Part shown: in pieces, positions 36,838 to 46,557 of the stretch
How the letters are laid out: the number at the start of each line of letters is the position of its first letter
Position numbering within the stretch: the first letter of the stretch is position 1
Source of the DNA: Burkholderiales bacterium
GTDB taxonomy: Bacteria > Pseudomonadota > Gammaproteobacteria > Burkholderiales > Burkholderiaceae_C
Reading direction: 5' to 3'
NCBI GenBank assembly: GCA_021414305.1
Contig: JAIOOS010000024.1
Location: 186,001 to 250,000, forward strand
Length of the DNA: 64,000 bases
Notes under the pieces: model-generated
Databases searched by the model: none
The model's input: only the letters and a program-made list of their open reading frames with translations
Told to the model about the DNA's origin: nothing
Translations under genes and position numbers: made by a program

Positions 36838-38085
36838 TCAGCCGAGGCGGGCGGCCGCCTCGTAGGCCTTGGCAGCGCGGGCCGTATCGCCCTCGCGCGC
36901 TGCCAGCTCGGCAAGCGCGATCCAGGCCTTGCGTCGCGGTGGGGCAGCGAGCGTCGAATCGTCGCCGGCCTGCTCGAGCAGGGCGCGCGCCTTGCCCCAG
37001 AGGCCGCGCTCGGCGAGCGCGCAGCCGGCCGCAAGCGCCACGCCGCCGTCGCGCGGCAAGGCGGCCCACGCCGACTCGAGGCGCGGCAGCCACTCGGCGC
37101 CGATACCCGGAACCGAGAGGGCCAGCGCCTCGGAGACGATCGCGCGCTCTTCGCCGCCGAGCTCGGTCATGCGATCGAAGAAGGGACGCAGCCATGCCCG
37201 CGCGTCGTCGGCCGCGCCGAACGACATCGCCCGAGTGGCGGCGCGCGCGGCCACGAACGGGTCGCGACGGTCGGCGGCATCGAGGCCGTTCCAGAGGCGC
37301 CGGAGCTGGTCGAGGTCGTGCACGGTGTCGAGCGCCTCGAATGCCAGCGAGCGCAGCAGGCCGGTCGCGGCGACCTCCGAGAAGCCCTGGTGCTTGACCA
37401 GCAGGCGCGCCGTCTTCAGCGCCTCCTGCGCCTGGCGGCCGAGGCGCGCGGCCTGCAGCTTCAGGCGCAGGGCATGAGTGCGGCGCGCAACCCCGAGCGG
37501 CAGGTCGCCGAGGAGCTGCAGGGCCCGCGCCGCATCGCGATCGTCGAGCGCCCATTCGGCGGCGAGCAGGCGCGCGCCCTCCTCGGCCGAGCGCGCCGAG
37601 GGGCTCTGCCCGGCGATCGCCAGGGCGTGGCGAAGCTCCTGGTCGCGCAGCTGCCGGTTCTGCAGCCGGTGCGCGCTGCCGGCGGCGAGCAGGTGGCCGA
37701 GCACGGTGAACTCGTTGTCCTGCGCGAGCTCGGGCGTCTCGACCTGGATCGCGAGCGCGCGCTGCGCCGACTTCTGGGCGCGCGTGTAGCGGCCGCCGAA
37801 GTACTGGGCGAGCGCGTCGCGGAGCGCCGCCTGGCCGCTGCGGTCGCGCCGGGCGACGCGCCATTCGCGCGCCCGCCGCGGCAGGCCGACCAGCGCGTTC
37901 AGCGCCTGGATCACGGTGACGATCAGGAAGCAGGTGCCGATCAGCACGAGCAGGAACAGGTTGAGCGAGACGTCGAGCCGCCAGCCGCCCCAGTAGAACG
38001 AGGCCAGGCCGTCGTTGGTGCCGAAGGTCGACGCGGCGACCACCGCCACGGCGAACAGCAGGACGAACCAGATCGTGACGCGCAT
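36838..38085 (-). CDS. hemY: HemY family protein
   Basis: A 415-residue inner-membrane protein of the proteobacterial HemY family (not the protoporphyrinogen oxidase of Gram-positives). Two N-terminal hydrophobic segments (about 4-20 and 43-66) flank WGGWRLDVSLNLF, followed by a cytoplasmic or periplasmic tetratricopeptide-like helical region rich in Ala, Leu and Arg. It is the last gene of hemC-hemD-hemX-hemY. E. coli HemY is linked to late heme synthesis and porphyrin flow, but its biochemistry is unsettled. Confidence 0.88.
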   Translation of the reverse strand: MRVTIWFVLLFAVAVVAASTFGTNDGLASFYWGGWRLDVSLNLFLLVLIGTCFLIVTVIQALNALVGLPRRAREWRVARRDRSGQAALRDALAQYFGGRYTRAQKSAQRALAIQVETPELAQDNEFTVLGHLLAAGSAHRLQNRQLRDQELRHALAIAGQSPSARSAEEGARLLAAEWALDDRDAARALQLLGDLPLGVARRTHALRLKLQAARLGRQAQEALKTARLLVKHQGFSEVAATGLLRSLAFEALDTVHDLDQLRRLWNGLDAADRRDPFVAARAATRAMSFGAADDARAWLRPFFDRMTELGGEERAIVSEALALSVPGIGAEWLPRLESAWAALPRDGGVALAAGCALAERGLWGKARALLEQAGDDSTLAAPPRRKAWIALAELAAREGDTARAAKAYEAAARLG

Positions 38086-38107
38086 CGCGTGACGTCGCCG
38101 CCTGGCC

Positions 38108-39241
38108 CTAGCGCGGCGCGCCCGCGGTGGCCAGCGCCGCGAGCGTGTCGTCGGGCCGCGCCACGCCGGCGCCGCGCGCCTGCTGCGCCACCTGGCGCAG
38201 CAGGTCGGCGGCGATCTGCGTGCGCTTCGAGCCGCGATTGAAGTAGCGCTCGATCGCGCCCTGCGCCCACTTCAGGTCGGCCTGGGCAGCGTCGAACTGG
38301 CGGGCCATCAGCGCCAGCCGGGCGTTGAGCAGGCGCAGCTTGAGGTTCTCGCGCAGGAAGAAGACCTGGTCGGGCGCGACCAGCATCGCCTCGGGATGGG
38401 CGATCGGCGTGATCCGCACCAGCGAGCGGATCTCCGACCAGATGTTGTCGGCGAAAAAGCGGCTGGCCCGGCCGAACGCGTGCGACGCCCGGTCGACGAA
38501 GCCCTCGGCCGCCGAGGCCGAAGCCGCGGGCGCCGGCGCTGGCTCTTCGGCGACCGGCCGATCCTCGGCGGTGAAGTCGCGGCGCGGCTCCGAGGCCGAG
38601 AGCAGGGGCAGCTCGTCGATCATGCGCACCACCTCGTCGACCTTGATCGAGAGCGTGGCGACATCGGCGACGCTCGAGGCCTTGACCCGGCCGAGGTCGC
38701 GCGCGATCGCCCGCCGCACCGGCTCGAGCCGCGGCTGGTTGGCGCGCGCCAGGCGCTCGTCGCTCTGCTTCAGCGTCGCCACCAGCGGCTCGGCGCTGCC
38801 GGTCAGCGCCGACTGCTGGATCGCGGCGCGCATCGCCGACTCGATGTCGCTCACCAGGTTCTCGTCGCGCGAGCGCGCCACCGAGCGCACCAGGTCCTCG
38901 AGCTGGCCGCGCTGCAGCGCCACTTCGTTGAGGCGCGCCTCGAGCAGGGCCACCTTGGCGGTGGCGTCGCGCATGCCGTCCTGCGCCTGGCGGGCGAACA
39001 GCATCGCCTCGGCGACGCGGTCGGCGCTTTCCTGCTGGCGCTTCACCAGCTCGCGCTCGCTGCTGCGCACGCGCTGGTCGGCGCGCCAGGCGAGCGCGAT
39101 CGCGACCACGGCAAGCAGCGTCAGGAGGAGGACGATCGGGCCGCTCCAGCGCCAGAGCAGCGGGCCGCGCGGCGGAGTCTCGGGGGCGGGCACGGGGGCG
39201 ACGGTTCGGGGCTCGGCGGCGGGCGAGGAATCGTCGTTCAC
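38108..39241 (-). CDS. hemX: HemX family protein (uroporphyrinogen-III C-methyltransferase-like annotation)
   Basis: A 377-residue membrane protein. A Pro-rich cytoplasmic N-terminus is followed by one transmembrane segment at about 33-52 (PIVLLLTLLAVVAIALAW), then a long coiled-coil region (EREL to about residue 115) and a helical domain with MLVAPDQVFFLRENLKLRLL, characteristic of HemX. Although often annotated as a methyltransferase, it has no SAM-binding motif. Its start overlaps the hemD stop (ATGA); hemY follows 22 bases later. Confidence 0.9.
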   Translation of the reverse strand: MNDDSSPAAEPRTVAPVPAPETPPRGPLLWRWSGPIVLLLTLLAVVAIALAWRADQRVRSSERELVKRQQESADRVAEAMLFARQAQDGMRDATAKVALLEARLNEVALQRGQLEDLVRSVARSRDENLVSDIESAMRAAIQQSALTGSAEPLVATLKQSDERLARANQPRLEPVRRAIARDLGRVKASSVADVATLSIKVDEVVRMIDELPLLSASEPRRDFTAEDRPVAEEPAPAPAASASAAEGFVDRASHAFGRASRFFADNIWSEIRSLVRITPIAHPEAMLVAPDQVFFLRENLKLRLLNARLALMARQFDAAQADLKWAQGAIERYFNRGSKRTQIAADLLRQVAQQARGAGVARPDDTLAALATAGAPR

Positions 39242-39999
39242 GGTTGCATCGATTGTATGCAGGCGACCACCGCGTCGAGGCCGGGCTGCACCTCGGAAAC
39301 AACGGCGAATCCCGCCTGCCGCGCCCGCGCGGCGATGCGCGGATGCGTCGCCAGCGCGCGTGTCCCGGCGCCTATCGAAACGCCCGGCAGCGCCTCGAGG
39401 TGGGCGATCGCCTCGGAGCTGCTGAACAGCCAGACGTGGCGCGACGGCTCGGCGAAGGCTGCCTCTACGCTCTGCCGCGCCGCCTCCGAGAGCCGGGGCG
39501 CGAGTCGGCGGTACGCCGCGACCGCATCGACCCGGGCGCCGGCTTCAGTCAGCCGCTCGACCAGCCAGTCGCGGCCGCCGTCGCCGCGCACCACCAGGAC
39601 GCTGGTGCCGCGCCAGTCGCGGGTGCCCAGCCTTTGCCACAGCGCCTCCGAATCGAGCTGCGCCGCGTCGGCCGCGGGCTCGACGATCGCCGCGGCGGCG
39701 ACGCCGCGGGCGCGCAGCGCTTCCGCGGTGCCCGGCCCGGGGGCGGCGGCAAGCAGCGCCTCCGGCCAGGCCGCACCCGCGGGACGGGCCGCGAAGAAGC
39801 GGTCGACGGCATTGCCGCTGACGAAGACGACGAGGCCGCGCCCGCCCAAGCCGGCCCACGCCGCTTTCACCGGCCCGAGGTCGGCGGGCGGCGCGATCTC
39901 GATCAGCGGCAGGGCGATCGCGTCGACGCCGCGGGCAGCGAGCTCCCTGACCCAGGGCTCGGCCTGCGCCGCCGGCCGGGTGACGATGAGGCGCGGCAC
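39238..39999 (-). CDS. hemD: Uroporphyrinogen-III synthase
   Basis: A 253-residue enzyme that closes hydroxymethylbilane with ring-D inversion. The start is taken as GTG 39999 (VPRLIVTRPAAQAEPWVREL), 11 bases after hemC. Conserved segments are LVVFVSGNAVDRFF, VLVVRGDGGRDWLVERL and VWLFSSSEAIAHL. The family diverges strongly in sequence, so the position after hemC is important evidence. An apparently longer frame running over hemC is rejected because hemC is coded in a different frame there. Confidence 0.9.
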   Translation of the reverse strand: MPRLIVTRPAAQAEPWVRELAARGVDAIALPLIEIAPPADLGPVKAAWAGLGGRGLVVFVSGNAVDRFFAARPAGAAWPEALLAAAPGPGTAEALRARGVAAAAIVEPAADAAQLDSEALWQRLGTRDWRGTSVLVVRGDGGRDWLVERLTEAGARVDAVAAYRRLAPRLSEAARQSVEAAFAEPSRHVWLFSSSEAIAHLEALPGVSIGAGTRALATHPRIAARARQAGFAVVSEVQPGLDAVVACIQSMQP

Positions 40000-40010
40000 A
40001 CGCGCCCCGC

Positions 40011-40970
40011 TCAGGCGCCGGCCGAGGACGGCGCGGCCGACGCGCCAGCCGCGAGGTAGGCGGCCGCGCCCTGGTCGAGCAGCGCCCGGGCCACCTGCGC
40101 GCCCAGCCCTTCTGCGCCGGCGGCGTCGCCGACCTCGCCCGCGGCCTCGGCGCGCAGCAGCGGCGCGGCCAGCCGATCCGGATCGCCGACGGCGGCGCGG
40201 ATCTCGAGCCGGGCGTCGCGCCAGCGCGCATGGGCGGCGATGGGCACGCTGCAGTTGCCGCCGAGGGCGCGCGAGACCGCGCGCTCGGCGAGCACGGCGA
40301 GCCAGGTCGGCCGGTGCGTCAGCGTGGCCAGGCGCTCGTTCAGCGCGCTCGCTTCGGCGCGCGTCTCGATGCCGAGCGCACCCTGGCCCGCGGCCGGCAG
40401 CATGCTGTCGGGATCGAAGCGGGCGCGGATCCTCGCGCCCAGGCCGAGGCGCAGCAGGCCGGCGGCGGCGAGGACGATCGCGTCGTAGCCACCTTCGTCG
40501 AGCTTGCGCAGGCGCGTGTCGAGGTTGCCGCGCAGCGGCTCGATCCGGAGGTCGGGGCGCAGCGCGCGCAGCTGCACCACGCGACGCAGGCTCGAGGTGC
40601 CGACCACCGCGCCCTGCGGCAGCTCGGCGAGCGCGGCATAGCGGTTGGCGACGAAGGCGTCGACCGGGTCCTCGCGCTCGAGCACCGTGGCGAGGGAGAA
40701 GCCCTCGGGCAGGTCCATCGGCACGTCCTTGAGCGAATGCACCGCCAGGTCGGCGCGGCCGTCCTCGAGCGCGGTTTCGAGCTCCTTGACGAACAGGCCC
40801 TTGCCGCCGACCTTGGCGAGCGAACGGTCGAGGATCTGGTCGCCGCGGGTCGTCATCGGCAGCAGCGTGACGCTGGCGCCGAAGCTGCGCTCGAGCAGCG
40901 CCTTCACATGCTCCGCCTGCCAGAGGGCGAGGCGGCTTTCCCGGGTGGCGATGACGATGGGCGCAGGCAT
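40011..40970 (-). CDS. hemC: Porphobilinogen deaminase (hydroxymethylbilane synthase)
   Basis: Joins four porphobilinogens into hydroxymethylbilane. The 319-residue length is normal. The start ([18 protein letters not shown]), [31 protein letters not shown] and the cofactor-anchoring C240 in [12 protein letters not shown] are all present. It is the first gene of the hemC-hemD-hemX-hemY operon and is divergent from ppc with a 32-base gap. Confidence 0.96.
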   Translation of the reverse strand: MPAPIVIATRESRLALWQAEHVKALLERSFGASVTLLPMTTRGDQILDRSLAKVGGKGLFVKELETALEDGRADLAVHSLKDVPMDLPEGFSLATVLEREDPVDAFVANRYAALAELPQGAVVGTSSLRRVVQLRALRPDLRIEPLRGNLDTRLRKLDEGGYDAIVLAAAGLLRLGLGARIRARFDPDSMLPAAGQGALGIETRAEASALNERLATLTHRPTWLAVLAERAVSRALGGNCSVPIAAHARWRDARLEIRAAVGDPDRLAAPLLRAEAAGEVGDAAGAEGLGAQVARALLDQGAAAYLAAGASAAPSSAGA

Positions 40971-41002
40971 CGAGGCATGCTAGCAGGCACGTCTCCTGCA
41001 TC

Positions 41003-43888
41003 ATGCGGCCAATGGCCACGAACAAGAAAGCCGCCGCCGATTCCGCCGCGGCCAAGAACCAGCCCCTGGTCGACGACATCCGCCTGCTCGGCCGGATCCT
41101 CGGCGACGTGATCCGGGAGCAGGAAGGCAAGGACGCCTACGACCTGGTCGAACGCGTCCGCCAGCTCGCCGTGGCCTACCGGCTGAAGCGCGACGCCCCC
41201 GCCGGCCGCGCCCTCGACCGGCTGCTCACCAGCCTCTCGGGCGACCGAACGGTGAGCGTGATCCGCGCCTTCAGCTACTTCTCGCATCTCGCCAACATCG
41301 CCGAGGACCGGCACCACCTGCGCCGGCGCGCGGTGCACGAGCGCCAGGGGCACCTGCAGCGCGGCTCGCTGCAGGGCGCGTTCGAGCGGCTGGCGCGGCG
41401 CGGCATCGGCGCCGCACGCATCGCCCGCACGCTCGAGCACGCCTGGATCTCGCCGGTGCTGACCGCGCATCCGACCGAGGTGCAGCGAAAGAGCATCCTC
41501 GACGCCGAGCGGGCGATCGCCGAGCTGCTCGCCGCGCGCACGCCCGAGACGAGCGAGCGCGACGCGGCACGCAACGAGTCGCTGATCCGCGCCCGCGTCA
41601 CCCAGCTCTGGCAGACGCGGATGCTGCGCAACGCCAAGCTCACCGTCGACGACGAGATCGAGAACGCGCTCAGCTACTACCGCGCCACCTTCCTGGCGCA
41701 GATCCCCGAGCTCTACCGCGAGGTCGAGGAAGCCCTGCCCGGCTTCGAGATCGCGCCGTTCTTCCGCATGGGCAACTGGATCGGCGGCGACCGCGACGGC
41801 AATCCCTTCGTCGGCGCCGCCACGCTCGCGACCGCGCTGGCGCGGCAGAGCGAGACCGCCCTGCGCCACTACCTGACGCAGGCGCACGAGCTCGGCGCCG
41901 AGCTCTCCAACTCGGCCACGCTGTCGTCGATGTCGCCGGCGCTGCAGGCGCTCGCCGAGGCCTCGGGCGACGCCAGCCCGCACCGCGAGGACGAGCCGTA
42001 CCGGCGGGCGCTGATCGGCGTCTACGCCCGGCTCGCGGCGACGCTGCACGCGCTCACCGGCACCGAGGCGCTGCGCCATGCGGTCGCGCCGAGCCTGCCC
42101 TACCCGAATGCCGAGGCCCTGCTCGCCGACCTGCGCATCGTCGAAGAGTCGCTGCGCCGCCATCACGCCGGCGCGCTGATCGCGCCGCGGCTGGCGCCGC
42201 TGATCCGCGCGGTGCAGGTGTTCGGCTTTCATCTCGCCACCGTCGACCTGCGACAGAGCTCCGACAAGCACGAGGCGGTGGTCGCCGAGCTGCTCGCCGT
42301 GGCGCGGATCGAGCCCGACTACTCGTCGCTCGACGAGGCCGGGCGCCGCGCCTGCCTGCTGAAGCTGCTCGACGATGCGCGGCCGCTGCGCGTGGTGGAG
42401 AGCGAGCGCCTCGCGGCGTACAGCGAGGCGACGCTCGGCGAGCTGGCGATCTTCGAGGCCGCCGCTGCGATGCGCGCGCGCTACGGCAAGGACGCGATCC
42501 GCCACTACATCATTTCCCACACCGAGACGGTGAGCGACCTGCTCGAGGTGCTGGTGCTGCTGAAGGAGGCGGGCCTGGTGCGCGGGCCGCTGCAGGGCAA
42601 GGAAGCGCGCCGGGCGCCGGGCCGCCCCAAGCCCGGCGACGCCCCCTCGGGGGGCAGCGAACGAAGTGAGCGTGGGGGCGCCATTTCTGCGCTGATCGTC
42701 TCGCCGCTGTTCGAGACCATCGGCGACCTGCAGCGCGCGGCGACCATCATGCGCGAGTACTACGCGCTGCCCGGCATCGCCGCGATGATGCAGCGCTCCG
42801 GCGCCGAGCAGGATGTGATGATCGGCTACAGCGACAGCAACAAGGACGGCGGCGCGTTCACCAGCAGCTGGGAGCTGTATTGCGCCGAGATCGCGCTGGT
42901 GGAGGTGTTCGCGGCGCTGCGCGAATCGCACGGCATCACGCTGCGTCTTTTCCACGGCCGCGGCGGCACGGTCGGCCGCGGCGGCGGCCCGAGCTACGAG
43001 GCGATCCTGGCGCAGCCGCCGGGCACGGTGAACGGCCAGATCCGCCTCACCGAGCAGGGCGAGGTGATCGCCTCGAAGTACGCGCAGCCCGAGATCGGCC
43101 GGCGCAACCTCGAGACGCTGGTCGCGGCCACGCTCGAGGCGACGTTGCTGCAGCCGACGCAGAGCGTGCCGAAGAGCTTTATCGACGCCGCGAAACGCCT
43201 GAGCGCCGCGAGCATGGCCGCCTACCGCGGCCTGGTGTACGAGACGCCGGGCTTCACCGACTACTTCTTCAGCGCCACGCCGATCCGCGAGATCGCCGAG
43301 CTCAACATCGGCTCGCGCCCGGCCTCGCGCAAGGCGACGCGGGCGATCGAAGACCTGCGCGCGATTCCGTGGAGCTTCAGCTGGGGCCAGTGCCGCGTGG
43401 CGCTGCCGGGCTGGTACGGCTTCGGCTCGGCGGTCGAGGCCTTCCTCGCCGAGCCGGGGCAGCATGGCGCGCGCGTGGCGCTGCTGAAGCGCATGGCCCG
43501 GGAATGGCCGTTTTTCGCAACCCTGGTCTCGAACCTCGACATGGTGATCGCCAAGAGCGACATGGCGATCGCCGCGCGCTACGTCGAGCTGGTGGAAGAC
43601 AGGAAGCTCGGCCGGCGCATCTTCGCCCGGATCGAGGCCGAGTGGCAGCGCACCGACGACGCGCTCGCGCTCATCACCGGCGAGAGGAACCGGCTCGCCT
43701 CGAACCCGGCGCTGGCGCGCTCGATCGAGCACCGCTTTCCCTACCTCGACCCGCTCAACCACCTGCAGGTGGAGCTGATGCGCCGCTACCGGCAGCGCCG
43801 GGACGACGACCCGTCGATCGAGCGGGTGCGGCGCGGGATCCACATCTCGATCAACGGGCTGGCTGCCGGACTTCGCAATACCGGCTGA
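41003..43888 (+). CDS. ppc: Phosphoenolpyruvate carboxylase with a repeat insertion
   Basis: A 961-residue anaplerotic enzyme that makes oxaloacetate from PEP and bicarbonate. Signatures are [11 protein letters not shown] (catalytic His), [33 protein letters not shown] and the C-terminal [11 protein letters not shown] tetramer and effector tail. Between KEAGL and [12 protein letters not shown], where E. coli Ppc has a short surface loop, about 40 extra residues (including [12 protein letters not shown]) are encoded by a GC-rich palindromic repeat. The frame and all catalytic residues are intact, so the enzyme should be active. The start is ATG 41003; ATG 41012 is an alternative. Confidence 0.95.
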   Translation: MRPMATNKKAAADSAAAKNQPLVDDIRLLGRILGDVIREQEGKDAYDLVERVRQLAVAYRLKRDAPAGRALDRLLTSLSGDRTVSVIRAFSYFSHLANIAEDRHHLRRRAVHERQGHLQRGSLQGAFERLARRGIGAARIARTLEHAWISPVLTAHPTEVQRKSILDAERAIAELLAARTPETSERDAARNESLIRARVTQLWQTRMLRNAKLTVDDEIENALSYYRATFLAQIPELYREVEEALPGFEIAPFFRMGNWIGGDRDGNPFVGAATLATALARQSETALRHYLTQAHELGAELSNSATLSSMSPALQALAEASGDASPHREDEPYRRALIGVYARLAATLHALTGTEALRHAVAPSLPYPNAEALLADLRIVEESLRRHHAGALIAPRLAPLIRAVQVFGFHLATVDLRQSSDKHEAVVAELLAVARIEPDYSSLDEAGRRACLLKLLDDARPLRVVESERLAAYSEATLGELAIFEAAAAMRARYGKDAIRHYIISHTETVSDLLEVLVLLKEAGLVRGPLQGKEARRAPGRPKPGDAPSGGSERSERGGAISALIVSPLFETIGDLQRAATIMREYYALPGIAAMMQRSGAEQDVMIGYSDSNKDGGAFTSSWELYCAEIALVEVFAALRESHGITLRLFHGRGGTVGRGGGPSYEAILAQPPGTVNGQIRLTEQGEVIASKYAQPEIGRRNLETLVAATLEATLLQPTQSVPKSFIDAAKRLSAASMAAYRGLVYETPGFTDYFFSATPIREIAELNIGSRPASRKATRAIEDLRAIPWSFSWGQCRVALPGWYGFGSAVEAFLAEPGQHGARVALLKRMAREWPFFATLVSNLDMVIAKSDMAIAARYVELVEDRKLGRRIFARIEAEWQRTDDALALITGERNRLASNPALARSIEHRFPYLDPLNHLQVELMRRYRQRRDDDPSIERVRRGIHISINGLAAGLRNTG
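42608..42684 (+). repeat. In-frame palindromic repeat element inside ppc
   Basis: Contains the hairpin GCCCCC-TCG-GGGGGC (42641-42655), followed by AGCGAACGAAGTGAGCG and GGGGGCGCC, which can pair with upstream GGCGacGCCCCC-type bases. It resembles a repetitive element recalled from Burkholderiales intergenic regions and occasionally coding genes. It reads through in the ppc frame without a stop. Only one copy is apparent in this window. Confidence 0.6.
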
Positions 43889-43940
43889 GCGCGGGATCGC
43901 CAGTCTTGACGGCGTCACGGCAAGGGGGCACAACCTGCCC

Positions 43941-44369
43941 ATGGCCCGGCAGTGCAGCAGTTCCGTGATGTTCGCGATCGCCGTCTTCGCTGTGGCCGCG
44001 TGCGGCGCTTCCCTGGCGCGCGACGAGCCCCGGCCCTTCGCCGCGGCGATCGGCGATGCGATCGAAAGCTGCGTCGACAGCACCACCCTGCGCTTCGGCA
44101 AGGACGAGCGCCGCGCGGTCCTCGACGCGCTCGACACCGAGACGGTGGGCGAGGCCCTGCTTCGGCGCTATCCGGCATTCGCGCAGAGCGGCCTGGCGCC
44201 GCAGGCGATCGTCCTCTGGCGCAAGCCCGGCGCCGACTGGCTCTACATCACCCTGCTGGTCAACCCGGGCAAGCCGGGCGAGGCGTGCTTCACGGCGAGC
44301 TTTGTCGCATCGAAGATCTCGGTCACGCCGGTGATGCTGAAGAAGTACTTCGGGGTCGTCGCGACCTAA
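43941..44369 (+). CDS. Putative exported protein or lipoprotein, unknown
   Basis: A 142-residue protein. The N-terminus is hydrophobic (VMFAIAVFAVAACGASLA), with AVAAC forming a possible lipobox, so it is either lipid-anchored or cleaved. The mature part is mixed alpha/beta with two cysteines (ESCVDS and EACFTA), perhaps a disulfide in the periplasm. No family is recognised. It follows ppc by 52 bases on the same strand and converges on the next unknown gene. Confidence 0.6.
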   Translation: MARQCSSSVMFAIAVFAVAACGASLARDEPRPFAAAIGDAIESCVDSTTLRFGKDERRAVLDALDTETVGEALLRRYPAFAQSGLAPQAIVLWRKPGADWLYITLLVNPGKPGEACFTASFVASKISVTPVMLKKYFGVVAT

Positions 44370-44375
44370 GGCCTG

Positions 44376-45674
44376 TCAACGCGGCGGCACGGGGCCGGAG
44401 ACCCCGCTGCGCAACGAGGTGCTCGCCACGGTCCGGACCGCCGGCTCGCCGACCCGCCGGCGCAGGGCCGCGACCTGCCCATGCGCCGCGAACTCGCGAA
44501 CGCTGTCGAGCTGCGCGCGGAGCGCCTTGCAACTCAGCGACTCGGACCCTGTCGGGCTCTCGCGCTCCCAGGCCGCCTTCAGCGCACCGCTTTCCTTCTG
44601 CAGCCCGTCGATCCGCTCCTGCGGCCAGCCCACGCGCTTGCCGATCATCCGCCCGGCCATCAGCCCGTTCAGCGTCATCGAGCTCCTGACCAGCACCTCG
44701 GCGCTGCGCTCGCAGGCTTCACTGCGTGCGTTGTCCTGGTTCAGTTCCTTGGCGGGGCAAAGCGATGCCAGTGACTGGATCTCGCCGATCGCCGCGGCGG
44801 CATCGAATCCGATGCCCTGCGCCACCAGCGTCAGCGCCGCCCAGAGATTGGCCTCGCTGTCCGGCACATGGTCGAGGAGGACCAAGCCGATCCTGTAGTC
44901 GCCCGGGTCGTAGCGCTCCGCGACGGAAATGCGGAACAGCGCGTCGTCGACTGCCGCCCGGTCCTTCTCGGCCTGGGCGTTCATCGCCACGGCGATCCAG
45001 GGTGCGGCATTCGCCGGATCGAGCCGCGCCCATTGCGCCGCGCTGATCAGCTGGCAGTGGCCCGGGCCTTCCTTGACCGTGATGCCGCAGGCGCGGACGG
45101 CCCAGGCATACACGGTCGGATCGGCGGAGTCCTGGGCGAGCTTCGCGAGCGCGTCGCGCCGCTCCTGCCACTCCTTGAGGGCGATGTTCAAGTCACGCTC
45201 GCAGGCCGTGTCGCCCTCGCACGCCGAAGGCTTCATGAGGGCCCGCCCGGTCGGGTTCATGGCGATCGCGATCGCGGCCGCGCGGGCTTGCTCGTCGGCG
45301 CTCGATGTCATCGCGGCCACGACCGTCGACGTCAGTGCGTCGGTGCTTTCCTTCGACGCGGCGGCGACGCTGTCCCAGTCGACGTCGCCATCGTCCTTCA
45401 GCCTGACCCAGGCGCCGCCGCACATCTGCACTTCGCCGGGCGACTCGACCCCGACGGCGATATCGGCGCCGCTCGCGGCGGCAGTCGGCGCCAGCGCGAG
45501 CCGAGGTTCCTCGACGACGGGCGCGCCGACCGGCAGCTCGGCCACCGTCGGCCGGGCCGGCTCATCGCCGGCGACCAGCCAGACGGTCCCGACCGCCGCG
45601 ACGGCGATCGCCGCCGCCGCGCCGACCGCCGTGCGACGAAGGCGCAGCGACACGCGAAGGGGATCCGGGTTCAT
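44376..45674 (-). CDS. Membrane-anchored helical protein, unknown
   Basis: A 432-residue protein with one N-terminal hydrophobic segment (GAAAAIAVAAVGTVWLVAG, about 18-36) and an Ala-rich, probably helical outer domain. Several cysteines are spaced through the mature part (QMCGG, SACEGDTACERD, RACGITV, GHCQLIS, SLCPAKEL, EACERS), suggesting disulfides in the periplasm. A region with ARLDPANAAPWIAVAMNAQA resembles tetratricopeptide-like repeats. Family and function are not recognised. The neighbouring algR-like gene is upstream on the same strand. Confidence 0.65.
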   Translation of the reverse strand: MNPDPLRVSLRLRRTAVGAAAAIAVAAVGTVWLVAGDEPARPTVAELPVGAPVVEEPRLALAPTAAASGADIAVGVESPGEVQMCGGAWVRLKDDGDVDWDSVAAASKESTDALTSTVVAAMTSSADEQARAAAIAIAMNPTGRALMKPSACEGDTACERDLNIALKEWQERRDALAKLAQDSADPTVYAWAVRACGITVKEGPGHCQLISAAQWARLDPANAAPWIAVAMNAQAEKDRAAVDDALFRISVAERYDPGDYRIGLVLLDHVPDSEANLWAALTLVAQGIGFDAAAAIGEIQSLASLCPAKELNQDNARSEACERSAEVLVRSSMTLNGLMAGRMIGKRVGWPQERIDGLQKESGALKAAWERESPTGSESLSCKALRAQLDSVREFAAHGQVAALRRRVGEPAVRTVASTSLRSGVSGPVPPR

Positions 45675-45743
45675 GCCCGAGATTGTTCGTCGGCCACGCC
45701 GGGGCGTGGTAACCGGGTGTGGGCCTGGCCGAAGCGTCCGGGC

Positions 45744-46550
45744 CTAGCGCCCCGCCGCGACCAGCGCCTCCCGCACCGCCGCCACCTGCCGCCGGGAGAC
45801 GGCGAGCCACTCGCCCACCGGCGCCATGCAGACGGCCCAGCCTTCGGAGCCCTCGTCCTCCTCGCCCGCCAGCGTGCGCCGCTCGAGCGCGCGCACCGCG
45901 CGGCGCGCGACCAGGGCGTTGCGATGAACGCGCAGGAAGTGCTCGCCCAGCCGCTCTTCCAGCTCGGCCAGCGAGTCGTCGAGCACGTGGGTGTGCTCTG
46001 CCGTTCGCAGGGTCACGTACTTCAGCTCGGCCTTCAGGTACAGCACGTCGCCGACCGGCACGCGGATGATGCGGCCGCGGTCGCTGACGACGATGACCGG
46101 CCCCTCCTCGTTCGCCGGCGCCGCCGGCGGCGCCGCGACCGGCTGGCCGACCAGCAGGCGCTGGGCGACGCGGCGCAGCGCCATCTGCAGGCGCTCGCGC
46201 TTGACCGGCTTGGTGAGGTAGTCGATGGCCTCGAGGTCGAAGGCCTTGAGCGCGTGCTGGGCGTGCGCGGTGACGAAGACGATCGCCGGCGCCGGCGACT
46301 TCATGCGCAGCTCGGCGGCGAGCTGGGTGCCGTCGCGGCCCGGCATCTGCACGTCGAGCAGCAGCAGGTCGCACTCGTGCGTGGTGAGCCAGACCAGCGC
46401 CTGCGATGCGTTCGCCGCCTCGCCGGCAACGGTGCAGCGCGGCTCGCCGCATTCGGCGACCAGGCTCTTCAGGCGCATGCGCGCGAGCTCCTCGTCGTCG
46501 ACGACGAGGACGCGCAAGGGGCGCGTGGCGACGGCATGAACGGCACTCAT
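45744..46550 (-). CDS. algR: LytTR response regulator (AlgR-like)
   Basis: A 268-residue regulator. The receiver domain has the acidic pair in VVDDEELARM, phospho-acceptor Asp in LLLLDVQMPG, and the Lys in YLTKPVKRERL. The LytTR DNA-binding domain (VIVVSDRGRIIRVPVGDVLY, LRVHRNALVARRAV) follows a Pro/Ala linker. It sits 7 bases after the histidine kinase gene, and the argH - kinase - regulator - hemCD order matches the AlgZ/AlgR locus of pseudomonads. There it controls pili and exopolysaccharide. Orthology is inferred from synteny and domains. Confidence 0.88.
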   Translation of the reverse strand: MSAVHAVATRPLRVLVVDDEELARMRLKSLVAECGEPRCTVAGEAANASQALVWLTTHECDLLLLDVQMPGRDGTQLAAELRMKSPAPAIVFVTAHAQHALKAFDLEAIDYLTKPVKRERLQMALRRVAQRLLVGQPVAAPPAAPANEEGPVIVVSDRGRIIRVPVGDVLYLKAELKYVTLRTAEHTHVLDDSLAELEERLGEHFLRVHRNALVARRAVRALERRTLAGEEDEGSEGWAVCMAPVGEWLAVSRRQVAAVREALVAAGR

Positions 46551-46557
46551 GAACACC

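Noticed and set aside
39238-41130. Apparent hemD fusion extending over hemC
   Set aside because: hemC is clearly coded in another frame there with all its motifs, so the extension is not a real HemC-HemD fusion.
40904-44137. 1077-codon minus-strand frame opposite ppc
   Set aside because: No recognisable protein features; antisense of ppc.
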